Shown in pieces: positions 42,501 through 52,428 of a stretch of 64,000 bases of DNA (the stretch's first letter is position 1; each line of letters opens with the position of its first letter). This DNA comes from Lachnospiraceae bacterium (GTDB lineage Bacteria; Bacillota; Clostridia; Lachnospirales; Lachnospiraceae): the NCBI GenBank assembly GCA_900753305.1, contig CAADYR010000115.1:4760-68759 (forward strand), given 5' to 3'. The notes below the pieces were generated by a model. It had not been told where the DNA came from, did not search any database, and saw only the letters and a list, made by a program, of their open reading frames with translations. Made by a program: the position numbers and the translations under genes.

Positions 42501-43847
42501 TTGAATCAGAAAAAGAAATTTAAGGGTAAACGTTCTACTACCAGACTGATCGCGCTGGGGTTTGCCCTGATCATAGTGATTGGCACAATATTGCTGAGTC
42601 TGCCGGTTGCGGTACGTTCCGGACATCCTGATGTACTGAATGCCCTGTTTACGGCGACTTCAGCAACTTGTGTTACTGGTCTGGTCGTTGCAGATACGTA
42701 TCAGAACTGGACAACATTTGGAATCCTGGTCATTTTTGGAATGATTCAGATAGGTGGATTGGGATTCATGACCATAGGAGTATATATATCTATTATCCTG
42801 AAAAAGAAAATAGGATTGAAGCAGCGTGAGAATCTGCATGAGAGTGTGAATTCCATGGAAATAGCAGGTGTTGTGAATCTGGCTAGAAAAATTGTACAGG
42901 GCACACTTTTGATAGAAGGGATCGGTGCAGTGCTGCTCTCAACGAGATTTATTCCAAGATATGGAGTGCTGCGTGGAATTGCATTTTCCATTTTTCATGC
43001 AGTGTCTGCTTTTTGTAATGCGGGATTTGACCTGATGGGATATGACGAGGCGTACTCTTCACTGGTGTCCTTTGAAGGAGATGTGCTGGTCAATGTTGTT
43101 GTAATGTTTCTGATCCTGACCGGAGGTATCGGTTTTGTAGTATGGGATGACCTGATGCGTAATAAGTGGCATTTTAAGAAATATCTGCTACATACCAAGA
43201 TCGTGCTGACTGTGACGATAGGACTGACTGTGACTACTACCATACTGTACCTGATCATAGAAAATCAGGGAGTCCTTGCAGGACTGGATCCTCTGGAAAA
43301 AGTATTAGGAGCTGCTTTTTGCTCTGTTACGCCCAGAACTGCGGGATTTAATACAACGGATGTGGCAGGTCTGTCCAACGCCGGTAAAATGTTGACCATA
43401 CTGCTTATGTTTGTCGGCGGCAGTCCGGGTTCAACAGCAGGTGGCGCCAAGACAACGACCATAGTTGTACTGTTTCTGTATGCAGCGGCAATGATCCGTA
43501 ATCACGAAGATATCAATCTGTTTGGCAGACGTCTGACAGATGATGTGGTTAAAAAAGCCAATGCGGTCGTTGTAGTGAATTTTGCACTGGGAATGTTTGC
43601 AGCAATATGGATCATGTGCATGCAGCCTTTTGATATGGCGGATGTACTGCTGGAAGTATTCTCTGCGATCAATACGGTCGGAATGACTACAGGCATTACG
43701 AGGGATCTGAATACAGTATCCAGATTGATCCTGATAGTGTTGATGTATTGCGGCAGACTTGGCAGTTTGTCTTTTGCTCTTGTTTTTGCCCAGAAAAAGA
43801 CATCAGACAGTATCAGACTTCCGCAGGAAAAGATTATTGTAGGATAG
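42501..43847 (+). CDS. ktrB: TrkH/KtrB family potassium uptake protein
   Basis: 448 residues from a TTG at 42501 with AAAGGAGA 10 nt upstream. Eight or more membrane helices arranged in four M1-P-M2 repeats. Selectivity-loop stretches include S-A-T-C-V-T-G-L, F-C-N-A-G-F-D-L, T-A-G-F-N-T and N-T-V-G-M-T, with the family glycines. It forms the ion path of the Ktr potassium importer with the cytoplasmic ring protein KtrA encoded next. Confidence 0.93.
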   Translation: MNQKKKFKGKRSTTRLIALGFALIIVIGTILLSLPVAVRSGHPDVLNALFTATSATCVTGLVVADTYQNWTTFGILVIFGMIQIGGLGFMTIGVYISIILKKKIGLKQRENLHESVNSMEIAGVVNLARKIVQGTLLIEGIGAVLLSTRFIPRYGVLRGIAFSIFHAVSAFCNAGFDLMGYDEAYSSLVSFEGDVLVNVVVMFLILTGGIGFVVWDDLMRNKWHFKKYLLHTKIVLTVTIGLTVTTTILYLIIENQGVLAGLDPLEKVLGAAFCSVTPRTAGFNTTDVAGLSNAGKMLTILLMFVGGSPGSTAGGAKTTTIVVLFLYAAAMIRNHEDINLFGRRLTDDVVKKANAVVVVNFALGMFAAIWIMCMQPFDMADVLLEVFSAINTVGMTTGITRDLNTVSRLILIVLMYCGRLGSLSFALVFAQKKTSDSIRLPQEKIIVG

Positions 43848-43856
43848 GAGAGCATA

Positions 43857-44528
43857 ATGAAATCAATATTAATCATAGGAATGGGACGTTTTGGACATCA
43901 TCTGGCGAAAAACTTTCTGGATAATGGACACGATGTCATGATCATAGATGAGAAAGAAGAAGCAATAGAGGATATGGTTCCCTACGCGACCAGTTCTAAA
44001 ATTGGAGATTGTACGAAGGAAGAAGTCCTGAAAACCATAGGCGTTCGTAATTTCGACACAGTATTTGTATGCATCGGAACCAATTTCCAGAGCAGTCTGG
44101 AGATTACCAGTCTGGTAAAGGAATTGGGAGCCAAAAAGGTCATCAGTAAGGTAACAAGAGATATTCAGGCAAAGTTTTTATTAAGAAACGGCGCAGATGA
44201 AGTGATCTATCCGGACAAGGACATTGCTGAGAAGTGGGCAGAACGTTACAGTCTGGATAATATCTTTGATTATATCGATCTGCCGGGACCTTATGGAATT
44301 TACGAGATCAGTCCGATTCAGGAGTGGGTCGGTAAAAGCATCAGGGAGTCCAATATTGCTGCACGCTATAAGGTTTCGATACTGGGAATCCGCAAAAATG
44401 AAGGCGAAGAGATGCATATTATGCCTTCAGCGGATTATGTGATACAGGAGAAAGAACATCTGATGGTAATGGCACATAATGATGTGGCTGCCAGACTTTT
44501 GGAACCCCGTAAAAAACGTAAGAAATAA
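43857..44528 (+). CDS. ktrA: KtrA/TrkA family potassium channel regulatory subunit
   Basis: 223 residues. RCK_N Rossmann domain starts I-G-M-G-R-F-G-H-H-L-A with an acidic residue closing the second strand (I-I-D-E-K), which binds ATP/ADP or NAD(H). The C-terminal 80 residues form the RCK_C domain, a c-di-AMP-binding module in many Firmicutes. Ten bp separate it from ktrB, and AGGAGAG precedes the ATG, so the two are co-expressed. Confidence 0.93.
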   Translation: MKSILIIGMGRFGHHLAKNFLDNGHDVMIIDEKEEAIEDMVPYATSSKIGDCTKEEVLKTIGVRNFDTVFVCIGTNFQSSLEITSLVKELGAKKVISKVTRDIQAKFLLRNGADEVIYPDKDIAEKWAERYSLDNIFDYIDLPGPYGIYEISPIQEWVGKSIRESNIAARYKVSILGIRKNEGEEMHIMPSADYVIQEKEHLMVMAHNDVAARLLEPRKKRKK

Positions 44529-44538
44529 TGGAGGCAGT

Positions 44539-45315
44539 ATGATAACAAGTGCATCAAATCAGAGAATGAAGAATTTAATGGCTTTGTGCCAGAAATCCAA
44601 GGAGAGGCGTGCACAGCAGTCTTTTATCGTGGAAGGAACCAAAATGTTTCTGGAGGCACCAGCAGACTGGATCAGGGAAGTCTATGTTTCAGAGAGCTTC
44701 TGGGCGAAGTGCAGCTATCGGGAGCAATTAAAGGCAAAGGGCTGCGAAATCGTTACAGATGATGTGTTTAAAAGAGTTGCAGACACCAGAACACCACAGG
44801 GGATCATGAGTGTCCTGAAATGTCCACACTATGAACTGGAGGACCTTCTGGAGAATGAAACACCGCTTCTGGTCGTATTAGAGGATCTGCAGGACCCGGG
44901 TAATCTGGGAACGATTCTGCGTGCTGCTGAGGGAGCAGGTGTAAATGGTGTGATCATGAGCAGGGATACAGTGGATATCTTTAATCCCAAGGTCATTCGG
45001 GCAACGATGGGCTCTATATACAGAATGCCTTTTTACCAGGCAGATGATCTGAAGGATACCATTCAAGTATTGAAAGGTAGGGGAATCCGGGTATATGCAG
45101 CACATTTACAGGACAGCGTATGCTATGATGAAGCGGATTACCAAAAAGGAACGGCTTTTCTGATCGGCAATGAAGGAAATGGGCTGAAAAAGGAGACTGC
45201 AGATGCAGCAACTCAGTATATAAAAATCCCTATGGCAGGACAGGTAGAGTCACTTAATGCAGCTATGGCGACTTCTATACTGATGTATGAGGCAGCCAGA
45301 CAACGACGCAGATAG
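44539..45315 (+). CDS. TrmH-family (SpoU) RNA methyltransferase
   Basis: 258 residues; the ATG at 44539 has GGAGG upstream. An N-terminal substrate-binding domain (S-F-I-V-E-G-T-K-M-F) is followed by the SpoU knot: D-L-Q-D-P-G-N-L-G-T-I-L-R-A-A near 110, G-N-E-G-N-G-L near 195, and I-P-M-A-G-Q-V-E-S-L-N-A-A near 220. These form the trefoil knot that binds S-adenosylmethionine. It makes 2'-O-methyl nucleosides in rRNA or tRNA; the exact position is not known. Confidence 0.9.
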   Translation: MITSASNQRMKNLMALCQKSKERRAQQSFIVEGTKMFLEAPADWIREVYVSESFWAKCSYREQLKAKGCEIVTDDVFKRVADTRTPQGIMSVLKCPHYELEDLLENETPLLVVLEDLQDPGNLGTILRAAEGAGVNGVIMSRDTVDIFNPKVIRATMGSIYRMPFYQADDLKDTIQVLKGRGIRVYAAHLQDSVCYDEADYQKGTAFLIGNEGNGLKKETADAATQYIKIPMAGQVESLNAAMATSILMYEAARQRRR

Positions 45316-45370
45316 GGAACCAGGCATTGCAGTCAGAGTCAGCGGGATATTGAAAGGAATGGTGATTGTT

Positions 45371-46165
45371 ATGAAGATAGGATTTATAGGACTTGGAAAT
45401 ATGGCAGATGCCATGATCGGTGGGATTCTTGCCAAGGGGCTGTATCAGAAAGAGGAACTGATCGGTTCTTCCAAAACAGAAGCTACCGCCACACGTATGC
45501 ATGAAAAATACGGAATTGAAACAGGGACGGATAATGCCCGTGTTGCAAAAGAAGCCAATATTCTGGTGCTGGCAGTGAAGCCGGTCTTTTTCCCGGAAGT
45601 AATAGGAGAGATTAAGGAATTTGTAACAAATGACACGCTTGTCATTTCTATTGCGGCAGGCAAGAGTCTGGAATGGATCGAGCAGGAATTTGGTAAGAAG
45701 ATTCGTCTGGTACGCTGTATGCCGAATGTTCCGGCATTAGTAGGGGAAGCCTGCACCGGAGTCTGCGTAAATACTTCTGTGACAGATGAAGATGAGAAAC
45801 TGGCGCTGGCACTTATGGAAAGTTTCGGGAAAGCCAGCCTGATACCTGAGAGACTGATGGATGCTGTAATCGGCGTCAGCGGCAGTTCTCCGGCGTATGT
45901 ATTCATGTTCATAGAAGCAATGGCAGATGCGGCTGTATTGGCTGGAATGCCCAGAAATCAGGCGTATGAATTCGCTGCACAATCAGTGCTTGGCAGTGCT
46001 AAAATGGTACTGGAAACAGGAAAACATCCGGCACAACTCAAAGATATGGTATGCTCTCCGGCAGGAACAACAATAGAGGCTGTGAAGGTACTGGAAGAAA
46101 AAGGTTTTCGTGCAGCAGTGATGGATGCTGTAGAAGCTTGTGTAAATAAGTCAAAAAATATGTAA
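45371..46165 (+). CDS. proC: Pyrroline-5-carboxylate reductase
   Basis: 264 residues; the ATG at 45371 starts the Rossmann strand I-G-F-I-G-L-G-N-M-A-D-A-M directly. L-A-V-K-P near 75, M-P-N-V-P-A-L-V-G near 120, S-G-S-S-P-A-Y-V near 172 and the terminal S-P-A-G-T-T near 232 are family motifs. It makes proline from pyrroline-5-carboxylate with NAD(P)H. A further in-frame start upstream lacks support. Ends with a terminator. Confidence 0.93.
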   Translation: MKIGFIGLGNMADAMIGGILAKGLYQKEELIGSSKTEATATRMHEKYGIETGTDNARVAKEANILVLAVKPVFFPEVIGEIKEFVTNDTLVISIAAGKSLEWIEQEFGKKIRLVRCMPNVPALVGEACTGVCVNTSVTDEDEKLALALMESFGKASLIPERLMDAVIGVSGSSPAYVFMFIEAMADAAVLAGMPRNQAYEFAAQSVLGSAKMVLETGKHPAQLKDMVCSPAGTTIEAVKVLEEKGFRAAVMDAVEACVNKSKNM

Positions 46166-46199
46166 AAAAACGAGTTTTTGTTGTGAAAAATTTTGCATT

Positions 46200-46236
46200 A
46201 AGAGTCCGTTCACTTGACAAGTGACGGACTCTTTGT
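46200..46236 (+). terminator. Rho-independent terminator of proC
   Basis: AAGAGTCCGT (46200-46209) pairs with ACGGACTCTT (46224-46233) around a CACTTGACAAGTG centre, followed by TTGTT. Confidence 0.85.
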
Positions 46237-46242
46237 TATTAT
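46214..46242 (+). promoter_or_regulatory. Possible promoter of the cell wall hydrolase, inside the proC terminator
   Basis: TTGACA (46214-46219) in the loop of the terminator, 17-bp spacer, TATTAT (46237-46242). The fit to consensus is good, but the -35 lies in the hairpin loop and may be a coincidence. Confidence 0.4.
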
Positions 46243-46330
46243 ATAAAATCGTAATGATGTTAACAAAAATGTAACATTTGTTATAAGATTGTATTAAGAA
46301 CGAAAAGACTTTGAAAAATTGGAGAAGACA

Positions 46331-47494
46331 ATGGAAACAAATCGCAGAAAATGGAAACCTGTGCTATACTTACTAAGTCTTGCAATGTTTGCTATGGCAA
46401 TGCCAATGAGAACCGCAGCAGCAGAGACAAAGGATCTGGTAGTAACAACATCTACGACAAAGCAGCAGGGTACATCCATGGAGCAAATGAACGCAGGTGC
46501 TGCTGTTCTGGTTGATGTGGACGTTGCTTTGAATGATGCACAGATCAGTGCACTGATCAAGCGCCAGACATCAGATATTGTTCCGGTCCATGCAATGGAT
46601 GAGAAGGATAACGAATCTACACTCGTTATGGCAAAAGTTAATCAGTATGTTAATATACGTAAAGAGCCGAGTCAGGATTCCGAGAAGGTCGGTGTATTAT
46701 ATAAAGACTGCGGCGGCGACATTTTAGAGCAGCAGGGTGACTGGACTAAGATTAAGTCCGGCGACGTGACAGGATGGGTCAGTGACGAGTATCTCTATTT
46801 TGGAGAAGAAGCACAGAAAGAAGCAAAGGAAGTTGGTATTCTGACAGCATATACACAGACGGAAACGCTGCGTGTCAGAAAAGAGCCAAATCTTGATTCA
46901 GGAGTCCTTGGCCTGCTGGCTATGGGTGAAGCTGTAGAGGCAGTAGAGGAACAGGGTGACTGGGTAAGCATCAGTTATGAGGGTGTAACCGGTTATGTAG
47001 CCTCTAAGTATGTGAAGGTAGAATTTGATCTGGACACAGCAGAATCAGTAGAAGCGATCAAGGCAAGAGAAGAAGCAGAGAAAGAAGCAGCCAGAGCACA
47101 GGCGGCAGCAGAGAGAGAAGCAACCCGCAAGCAGCAGAAGGAAGCAGTTCTGACATCCGCTTCCGAGTTAAATATTCTGGCAGCACTGGTACAGTGTGAG
47201 GCCGGTGGCGAGAGCTATGAAGGACAGCTTGCTGTAGCGTCTGTTGTCATGAACCGTGTCAGAAGTGGTGCATATCCCAATACAGTTACAGATGTAATCT
47301 ATGCATCCGGGCAGTTCTCACCTGCTAATTCTACCAAGATGAGCAATCTGGCATTAACAGGTAATATAAAAGCAAGTTGCCTGCAGGCAGCGCAGGAAGC
47401 AATCAACGGTAACTGTAATGTTGGTGATGCACTGCATTTCAGAAGAGCAGGGAACAAAGATGGTATTATAATTGGAAATCATGTATTCTGGTAA
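46331..47494 (+). CDS. Cell wall hydrolase (SleB type) with two SH3 domains
   Basis: 387 residues; ATG at 46331 with GGAG 6 nt upstream. A signal peptide (about 1-28) is followed by a Thr/Ser-rich segment and two bacterial SH3 domains (about 95-155 and 170-230, with V-N-I-R-K-E-P and L-R-V-R-K-E-P). An Ala/Glu/Arg helix linker follows, then a C-terminal hydrolase_2 domain with L-A-A-L-V-Q-C-E-A-G-G-E-S-Y-E-G-Q, A-V-A-S-V-V-M-N-R-V and A-L-H-F-R. The catalytic Glu is the first Glu of C-E-A-G-G-E. Such enzymes cut peptidoglycan during spore cortex breakdown or wall turnover. Confidence 0.9.
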   Translation: METNRRKWKPVLYLLSLAMFAMAMPMRTAAAETKDLVVTTSTTKQQGTSMEQMNAGAAVLVDVDVALNDAQISALIKRQTSDIVPVHAMDEKDNESTLVMAKVNQYVNIRKEPSQDSEKVGVLYKDCGGDILEQQGDWTKIKSGDVTGWVSDEYLYFGEEAQKEAKEVGILTAYTQTETLRVRKEPNLDSGVLGLLAMGEAVEAVEEQGDWVSISYEGVTGYVASKYVKVEFDLDTAESVEAIKAREEAEKEAARAQAAAEREATRKQQKEAVLTSASELNILAALVQCEAGGESYEGQLAVASVVMNRVRSGAYPNTVTDVIYASGQFSPANSTKMSNLALTGNIKASCLQAAQEAINGNCNVGDALHFRRAGNKDGIIIGNHVFW

Positions 47495-47505
47495 TAAGAT
47501 TGAGA

Positions 47506-47541
47506 AAAAGTGCAGATGAAAGAGTCTGCACTTTTCTTTGT
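47506..47541 (+). terminator. Rho-independent terminator
   Basis: AAAAGTGCAG (47506-47515) pairs with CTGCACTTTT (47526-47535), followed by CTTTG. The stem is strong. Confidence 0.85.
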
Positions 47542-47543
47542 CC

Positions 47544-47572
47544 TTGCCCAGATACGCAAAACGTTGTACAAT
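47544..47572 (+). promoter_or_regulatory. Promoter of argF
   Basis: TTGCCC (47544-47549), 17-bp spacer, TACAAT (47567-47572), 33 bp before the ATG. Confidence 0.55.
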
Positions 47573-47605
47573 AGTAACTAAAATAAAATCAACGGAGGAG
47601 AAGTT

Positions 47606-48595
47606 ATGGATTTAAAAGGACGTCATTTTTTAACACTTAAGGATTATACACCGGAAGAGATCGTATATCTGTTGGATTTAGCTGCTTCCTATAAGGAAAA
47701 GAAGAAGAAGGGAATCCCTCATGATACACTTCGCGGTAAGAATGTAGCACTTATTTTTGAAAAGACAAGTACCAGAACCAGATGCTCCTTCGAGGTTGCT
47801 GCGCATGATCTGGGTATGGGAACTACATATCTTGATCCGACAGGCTCACAGATTGGTAAGAAAGAAAGCATTGCCGATACAGCCCGAGTACTTGGCAGAA
47901 TGTATGAGGGTATTGAATACAGAGGTTTTGAACAGACAATCGTGGAAGAACTGGCAAAATACGCAGGAGTTCCTGTATGGAATGGTCTGACGAATGAATA
48001 CCATCCTACACAGATGCTGGCAGATATGCTTACGATCAGAGAACATTTTGGTAAGCTTAAGGGAATCAAATTAACTTATATGGGGGATGCCCGCTATAAT
48101 ATGGGTAATTCGCTGATGATCGCCTGCTCCAAGTTAGGTATGCACTTTACGGCATGTACCTCCAAGGAATATTTCCCGACGCCTGAACTGGTAGCTCAGT
48201 GTCAGGAGTATGCCAAGGCTTCAGGAGCTACGATCACTCTGACAGAGGATGTAGATGCCGGAACAAAGGGAGTAGATGTTATCTACACAGACGTATGGGT
48301 ATCTATGGGTGAACCGGAAGAAGTATGGGCAGAACGTATCAAAGTCCTTTCCCCATATAAAGTAACAAGCGATGTAATGCGCAATGCCGGTGAGAACGCA
48401 ATTTTCCTGCATTGTCTGCCTGCTTTCCATGATCTGAAGACCAAGATTGGTAAAGATCAGGGTGAGAAGTACGGTTTTACTGATCTGGAAGTAACGGACG
48501 AAGTATTTGAATCCAGTCAGTCACTTGTCTTTGATGAGGCTGAGAACCGTATGCATACCATTAAGGCAGTCATGGCTGCTACTCTGGGGGCATAA
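47606..48595 (+). CDS. argF: Ornithine carbamoyltransferase
   Basis: 329 residues. [10 protein letters not shown] near 50-60 binds carbamoyl phosphate, N-E-Y-H-P-T-Q near 130 is a second phosphate contact, and [10 protein letters not shown] near 265 is the ornithine-binding loop of ornithine (not aspartate or putrescine) transcarbamylases. It makes citrulline for arginine synthesis or breakdown. Five bp separate it from birA. Confidence 0.94.
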   Translation: MDLKGRHFLTLKDYTPEEIVYLLDLAASYKEKKKKGIPHDTLRGKNVALIFEKTSTRTRCSFEVAAHDLGMGTTYLDPTGSQIGKKESIADTARVLGRMYEGIEYRGFEQTIVEELAKYAGVPVWNGLTNEYHPTQMLADMLTIREHFGKLKGIKLTYMGDARYNMGNSLMIACSKLGMHFTACTSKEYFPTPELVAQCQEYAKASGATITLTEDVDAGTKGVDVIYTDVWVSMGEPEEVWAERIKVLSPYKVTSDVMRNAGENAIFLHCLPAFHDLKTKIGKDQGEKYGFTDLEVTDEVFESSQSLVFDEAENRMHTIKAVMAATLGA

Positions 48596-48600
48596 TATAT

Positions 48601-49584
48601 ATGAAAAAGGAAGAAATCGTTCGCCTTTTGAAGGAAAAGAATGATTATATCAGTGGACAGGAACTGTGTGAATATTTTGGCGTATCCAGAACAGCAGTAT
48701 GGAAAGCAATCAAACAGTTGGAAAAAGATGGTTATCAGATAGAAGCTGTCAATAACCGGGGCTACCGATTGACAGAAAATGATGATATGATGTCACAGAT
48801 CGAGATCAGTACCAATATGGACACACAGTGGGCAGCAAGGAATCTGGTCTATCACAAGGAAACAGGCTCCACCAATCTGGATGTAAAGTCTTTGGCAGAA
48901 GAAGGTGCTCCGGAAGGAACACTTGTAGTAGCTGACATGCAGACGATGGGCCGGGGCAGACGGGGCAGAGCATGGGTATCTCCATCAGGTGAGGCTATTT
49001 ATATGTCTCTTCTGCTGCGCCCTGACTGTAATCCTGATAAAGCATCTGCGCTGACTTTGGTTATGGCATTGGCTGTTGTGGAGGCTTTGGAAGAAATCGA
49101 TCCTGATGCCTGTGGCATTAAGTGGCCGAATGATGTCGTAATGAATGGGCGGAAAGTATGTGGAATCCTTACAGAGATGAGTGCAGAACTGGATGCGATA
49201 CATTATGTAGTTGTCGGCGTTGGAATTAATGTGAATCAACCCTCCTTTGAAGGTGAACTGGCTGAGAGGGCAACTTCACTCTATATGGAGTTGGGACATA
49301 AGGTCAACCGTTCTCGATTTATTGCCAGAGTTATGCACTATTTTGAAAAAGAATATGAAATCTTCAGAAAGACGTATGATTTGTCAGGACTTGTAGATAC
49401 ATATAACAAGTATCTGCTTAATTGTGGGAAACGTGTGCGTGTACTGGACCCGAAAGGAGAATACGAAGGGATCGCACGCAGCATCAATGAGAAAGGCGAA
49501 CTTCTTGTCGAAAGAGATGATGGAACTGTGATTGCCGTATATGCCGGTGAAGTATCGGTGAGAGGCATATATGGATATGTATAG
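48601..49584 (+). CDS. birA: Bifunctional biotin-protein ligase / biotin operon repressor BirA
   Basis: 327 residues. The N-terminal 65 residues are a winged helix-turn-helix (I-S-G-Q-E-L-C-E-Y-F-G-V-S-R-T-A-V-W-K). The ligase domain has Q-T-M-G-R-G-R-R-G-R-A-W near 115, the biotinyl-AMP-binding loop, and K-W-P-N-D-V near 180. The C-terminal SH3-like domain is complete. It activates biotin, loads it on carboxylase carriers and represses biotin genes when biotin is plentiful. Confidence 0.93.
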   Translation: MKKEEIVRLLKEKNDYISGQELCEYFGVSRTAVWKAIKQLEKDGYQIEAVNNRGYRLTENDDMMSQIEISTNMDTQWAARNLVYHKETGSTNLDVKSLAEEGAPEGTLVVADMQTMGRGRRGRAWVSPSGEAIYMSLLLRPDCNPDKASALTLVMALAVVEALEEIDPDACGIKWPNDVVMNGRKVCGILTEMSAELDAIHYVVVGVGINVNQPSFEGELAERATSLYMELGHKVNRSRFIARVMHYFEKEYEIFRKTYDLSGLVDTYNKYLLNCGKRVRVLDPKGEYEGIARSINEKGELLVERDDGTVIAVYAGEVSVRGIYGYV

Positions 49585-49606
49585 AAATGCAAAAGGCTGG
49601 TAAAGA

Positions 49607-49972
49607 ATGGAAAACAAAGAGAAGCGTGTTGTACTGTGCGGTGCTAACGCATATGAACAGAAATATTATTATAATGAACAGTTTAAAGGAATTCCTCAGT
49701 CAATACAGGATGAGCTGCATATAATCTGTGTACTTTTTACAGAAGAAGTGGGCGGTGTATTTACAATTGTATTTGAAGAGGATGGAAGTGTGAGCTTTGA
49801 CACAGAAGCCTATGAGGATGATATTCTCTATGACGAGATCAGCAGTGGTCTGCTGGTAAAGGAGATTAAGGTGCAGAGACAGGAACTTCTGGAATCTTTA
49901 AGTCTGTATTACCGTGTATTTGTACTGCATGAGAGTGTGGGCGATGCACTTGATGAGGAAGAAAAGGACTGA
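49607..49972 (+). CDS. DUF6145 family protein
   Basis: 121 residues; cytoplasmic, acidic, with Y-E-Q-K-Y-Y-Y-N near residue 17 and F-T-I-V-F-E-E-D-G near 52. It matches the small family DUF6145 seen in Lachnospiraceae between birA and coaX. Function unknown. It lies in a tight run of co-oriented genes, 22 bp after birA. Confidence 0.7.
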   Translation: MENKEKRVVLCGANAYEQKYYYNEQFKGIPQSIQDELHIICVLFTEEVGGVFTIVFEEDGSVSFDTEAYEDDILYDEISSGLLVKEIKVQRQELLESLSLYYRVFVLHESVGDALDEEEKD

Positions 49973-49991
49973 TAGAAGAAAGGACAGAAAC

Positions 49992-50768
49992 ATGTTATTA
50001 GTAGTTGATGTAGGAAATACGAACATAACCTTTGGTGTGTATCGTGATAAGGAACTGGTAACCACGTTTCGATTGATGAGTAAGACTCCGCGTACCTCTG
50101 ATGAGTATGGAGTGCTGATCACGGAGCTTTTGAGTAAGAATCATCTGGCTGTGGAGCAGATAGAAGGTGTAGCCATTGCCAGTGTAGTTCCGAATGTAAT
50201 GCATTCCCTGACCGGCGGAATCAAACGCTATGTAAATGAAAATATTTTAATTATCGGAGCAGGAGTCAAAACTGGAATCCGTATTACTTCTGAGAATCCC
50301 AAGGAAATCGGCCCTGACAGAATAGTGGATGTAGTAGCGGCATATGAATTGTATGGTGGGCCAATCCTTGTACTGGATTTTGGAACAGCGACTACGTATG
50401 ATCTGGTGACTGAGGATGGCTGCTTTTCCGTTGGTATCACAGCACCGGGAATTCGTATCTGTGCCAAGGCATTGTGGGAAGATACCGCAAAATTACCTGA
50501 AATCGAAATCAGGAAACCTGACTCCATTCTGGCAAGGGAAACAATAACAAGTATGCAGGCTGGACTGGTATATGGACAGATCGGTCAGACAGAATATATC
50601 ATTCAGCGTGTTCGCAAGGAGTCAGGTTATAGTAATCTTAAAGTTGTAGCAACAGGTGGATTGGGACGTATCATTGCAGAAGAAACAGAGATGATCGATA
50701 TCTATAACAATGTCCTGACTTTGGAAGGTCTGAGAATTATATACGAAAAGAATAAAAGGAATAGTTGA
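49992..50768 (+). CDS. coaX: Type III pantothenate kinase
   Basis: 258 residues; the ATG at 49992 lies right after AGAAAGGAC and begins [10 protein letters not shown], the ASKHA-fold phosphate loop. G-P-D-R near 106 and D-F-G-T-A-T-T-Y-D near 127 are family motifs. It phosphorylates pantothenate as the first step of coenzyme A synthesis and, unlike type I, is not inhibited by CoA. Confidence 0.94.
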   Translation: MLLVVDVGNTNITFGVYRDKELVTTFRLMSKTPRTSDEYGVLITELLSKNHLAVEQIEGVAIASVVPNVMHSLTGGIKRYVNENILIIGAGVKTGIRITSENPKEIGPDRIVDVVAAYELYGGPILVLDFGTATTYDLVTEDGCFSVGITAPGIRICAKALWEDTAKLPEIEIRKPDSILARETITSMQAGLVYGQIGQTEYIIQRVRKESGYSNLKVVATGGLGRIIAEETEMIDIYNNVLTLEGLRIIYEKNKRNS

Positions 50769-50770
50769 GC

Positions 50771-51748
50771 ATGAAACTTACAATCGGAGAGGTTACCCTT
50801 GAGAATAACGTGATACTGGCGCCCATGGCAGGGGTAACAGATCTGCCCTTTCGGTTATTGTGCAAGGAACAGGGAGCAGGATTGCTGTGTATGGAGATGG
50901 TGAGTGCCAAGGCAGTTCACTACAATAATAAAAATACAGAAGCACTTCTGGAGATCCATCCGGAGGAGAAACCGGTATCATTGCAGTTATTTGGTTCAGA
51001 ACCGGACATTATGGCGGAAACGGCGGCACGTATCGAAGAAAGACCTTTTGCGATTCTTGATGTCAATATGGGATGCCCTGTTCCAAAGGTAGTGAATAAC
51101 CATGAGGGCAGTGCCCTGATGAAAGATCCCGGACTGGCTGGAGAAATTATTCATGCGCTGGTACATGCGATCCATAAGCCTGTTACAGTAAAAATACGAA
51201 AAGGATTCGATGATGAACATGTAAATGCGGTGGAAATGGCAAAAATTGCAGAAGCAAATGGGGCGGCGGCAATTGCCGTACATGGCAGAACCAGAGAACA
51301 GTATTATTCGGGAAATGCAGACTGGGATATTATCAGACAGGTAAAAGAAGCTGTATCGATTCCGGTCATAGGAAATGGCGATGTAGTTGATGCCCTTTCC
51401 GCGAAGAAAATGATGGATGAGACAGGCTGTGATGGAGTTATGGTAGGCAGAGCCTGCAGAGGCAACCCGTGGATATTCAGAGAAATCACACAGTATCTGG
51501 ATACAGGTATTATACCGGAGCGTCCGACGATGGAAGAAGTACGGGATACCATATTGCGGCATGCCAGATTGCAGCTTGAATACAAAGGTGAATATATCGG
51601 AATCCGGGAGATGCGTAAGCATGTGTCCTGGTACACAACCGGGTATCCCCACTCTGCCAGACTCAGACAGATGGTGAATGATATGGAAACTTTTGAACAA
51701 CTGGAAGAGGGCATTAACAGAATCTTCACAGAGCCGGTGAAATCTTGA
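50771..51748 (+). CDS. dusB: tRNA-dihydrouridine synthase (DusB type)
   Basis: 325 residues; the ATG at 50771 has AAAGGA 9 nt upstream. M-A-G-V-T-D-L-P-F-R near 18 binds FMN, N-M-G-C-P-V-P-K-V near 98 holds the catalytic Cys, and K-I-R-K-G-F and V-H-G-R-T-R are the FMN phosphate sites. It reduces uridines in the tRNA D-loop. Two bp after coaX, so translated from the same message. Confidence 0.93.
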   Translation: MKLTIGEVTLENNVILAPMAGVTDLPFRLLCKEQGAGLLCMEMVSAKAVHYNNKNTEALLEIHPEEKPVSLQLFGSEPDIMAETAARIEERPFAILDVNMGCPVPKVVNNHEGSALMKDPGLAGEIIHALVHAIHKPVTVKIRKGFDDEHVNAVEMAKIAEANGAAAIAVHGRTREQYYSGNADWDIIRQVKEAVSIPVIGNGDVVDALSAKKMMDETGCDGVMVGRACRGNPWIFREITQYLDTGIIPERPTMEEVRDTILRHARLQLEYKGEYIGIREMRKHVSWYTTGYPHSARLRQMVNDMETFEQLEEGINRIFTEPVKS

Positions 51749-51773
51749 CACAGCCTACAAAACAGGCTATACT
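51745..51773 (+). promoter_or_regulatory. Strong promoter of greA-lysS
   Basis: TTGACA (51745-51750), 17-bp spacer, TATACT (51768-51773). The spacer holds an inverted repeat AGCCT/AGGCT that may be an operator. The -35 overlaps the dusB stop codon. Confidence 0.8.
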
Positions 51774-51838
51774 TAGGTGTCTTATGAATATGGCAAAATA
51801 AGAGAAATTTATAATATATAGAAGAAAGGGTGCAGACC

Positions 51839-52330
51839 ATGGAAGCAAAGAAAAATTTATTAACACGTGAAGGCTTGAAGAAATATGAGGACGAATTACA
51901 CGAACTCAAAGTCAATAAAAGAAAAGAAGTAGCACAGAAGATCAAGGAAGCAAGAGAGCAGGGCGACTTGTCAGAGAACGCTGAATACGATGCAGCAAAA
52001 GACGAGCAGCGTGACATTGAAGCCAGAATCGAAGAACTGGAGAAAATCTTAAAGAACGTTGAAGTCGTAGATATGGAAGAAGACACGGACAACCTTGAAA
52101 AAGTAAGTTTCGGTCTGGCTGTTAAGGTTAAGGATAACGAATTCGGTGATGAGATGGAATTTAAGATCGTTGGTGCAACAGAAGCAAACAGCTTAAAGGG
52201 CAAGATCTCTAACGAGTCTCCTCTGGGTAAGGCTCTGATCGGTGCCAGGAAGGGTGATGTTGTATCCGTAGAAGCACCGGCAGGAATCATTGAATATACT
52301 ATTCTGGATATTTATAAGCCGGAAGCATAA
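51839..52330 (+). CDS. greA: Transcription elongation factor GreA
   Basis: 163 residues; start at 51839 with AAAGGGTG upstream. The N-terminal 75 residues are the antiparallel coiled coil with the acidic tip D-L-S-E-N-A-E-Y-D-A-A-K-D. The C-terminal half is the FKBP-like domain ending in S-P-L-G-K-A-L-I-G. It rescues stalled RNA polymerase by stimulating transcript cleavage. It shares a strong promoter with lysS. Confidence 0.95.
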   Translation: MEAKKNLLTREGLKKYEDELHELKVNKRKEVAQKIKEAREQGDLSENAEYDAAKDEQRDIEARIEELEKILKNVEVVDMEEDTDNLEKVSFGLAVKVKDNEFGDEMEFKIVGATEANSLKGKISNESPLGKALIGARKGDVVSVEAPAGIIEYTILDIYKPEA

Positions 52331-52428
52331 GATATAGAAGAATCTACACACAGAGTTTCGCTTATCCTGCGGAAAGTGTGAAATACAGATACACGATCTC
52401 AGCATAGATGAAAGGAGTATTGGGAAAA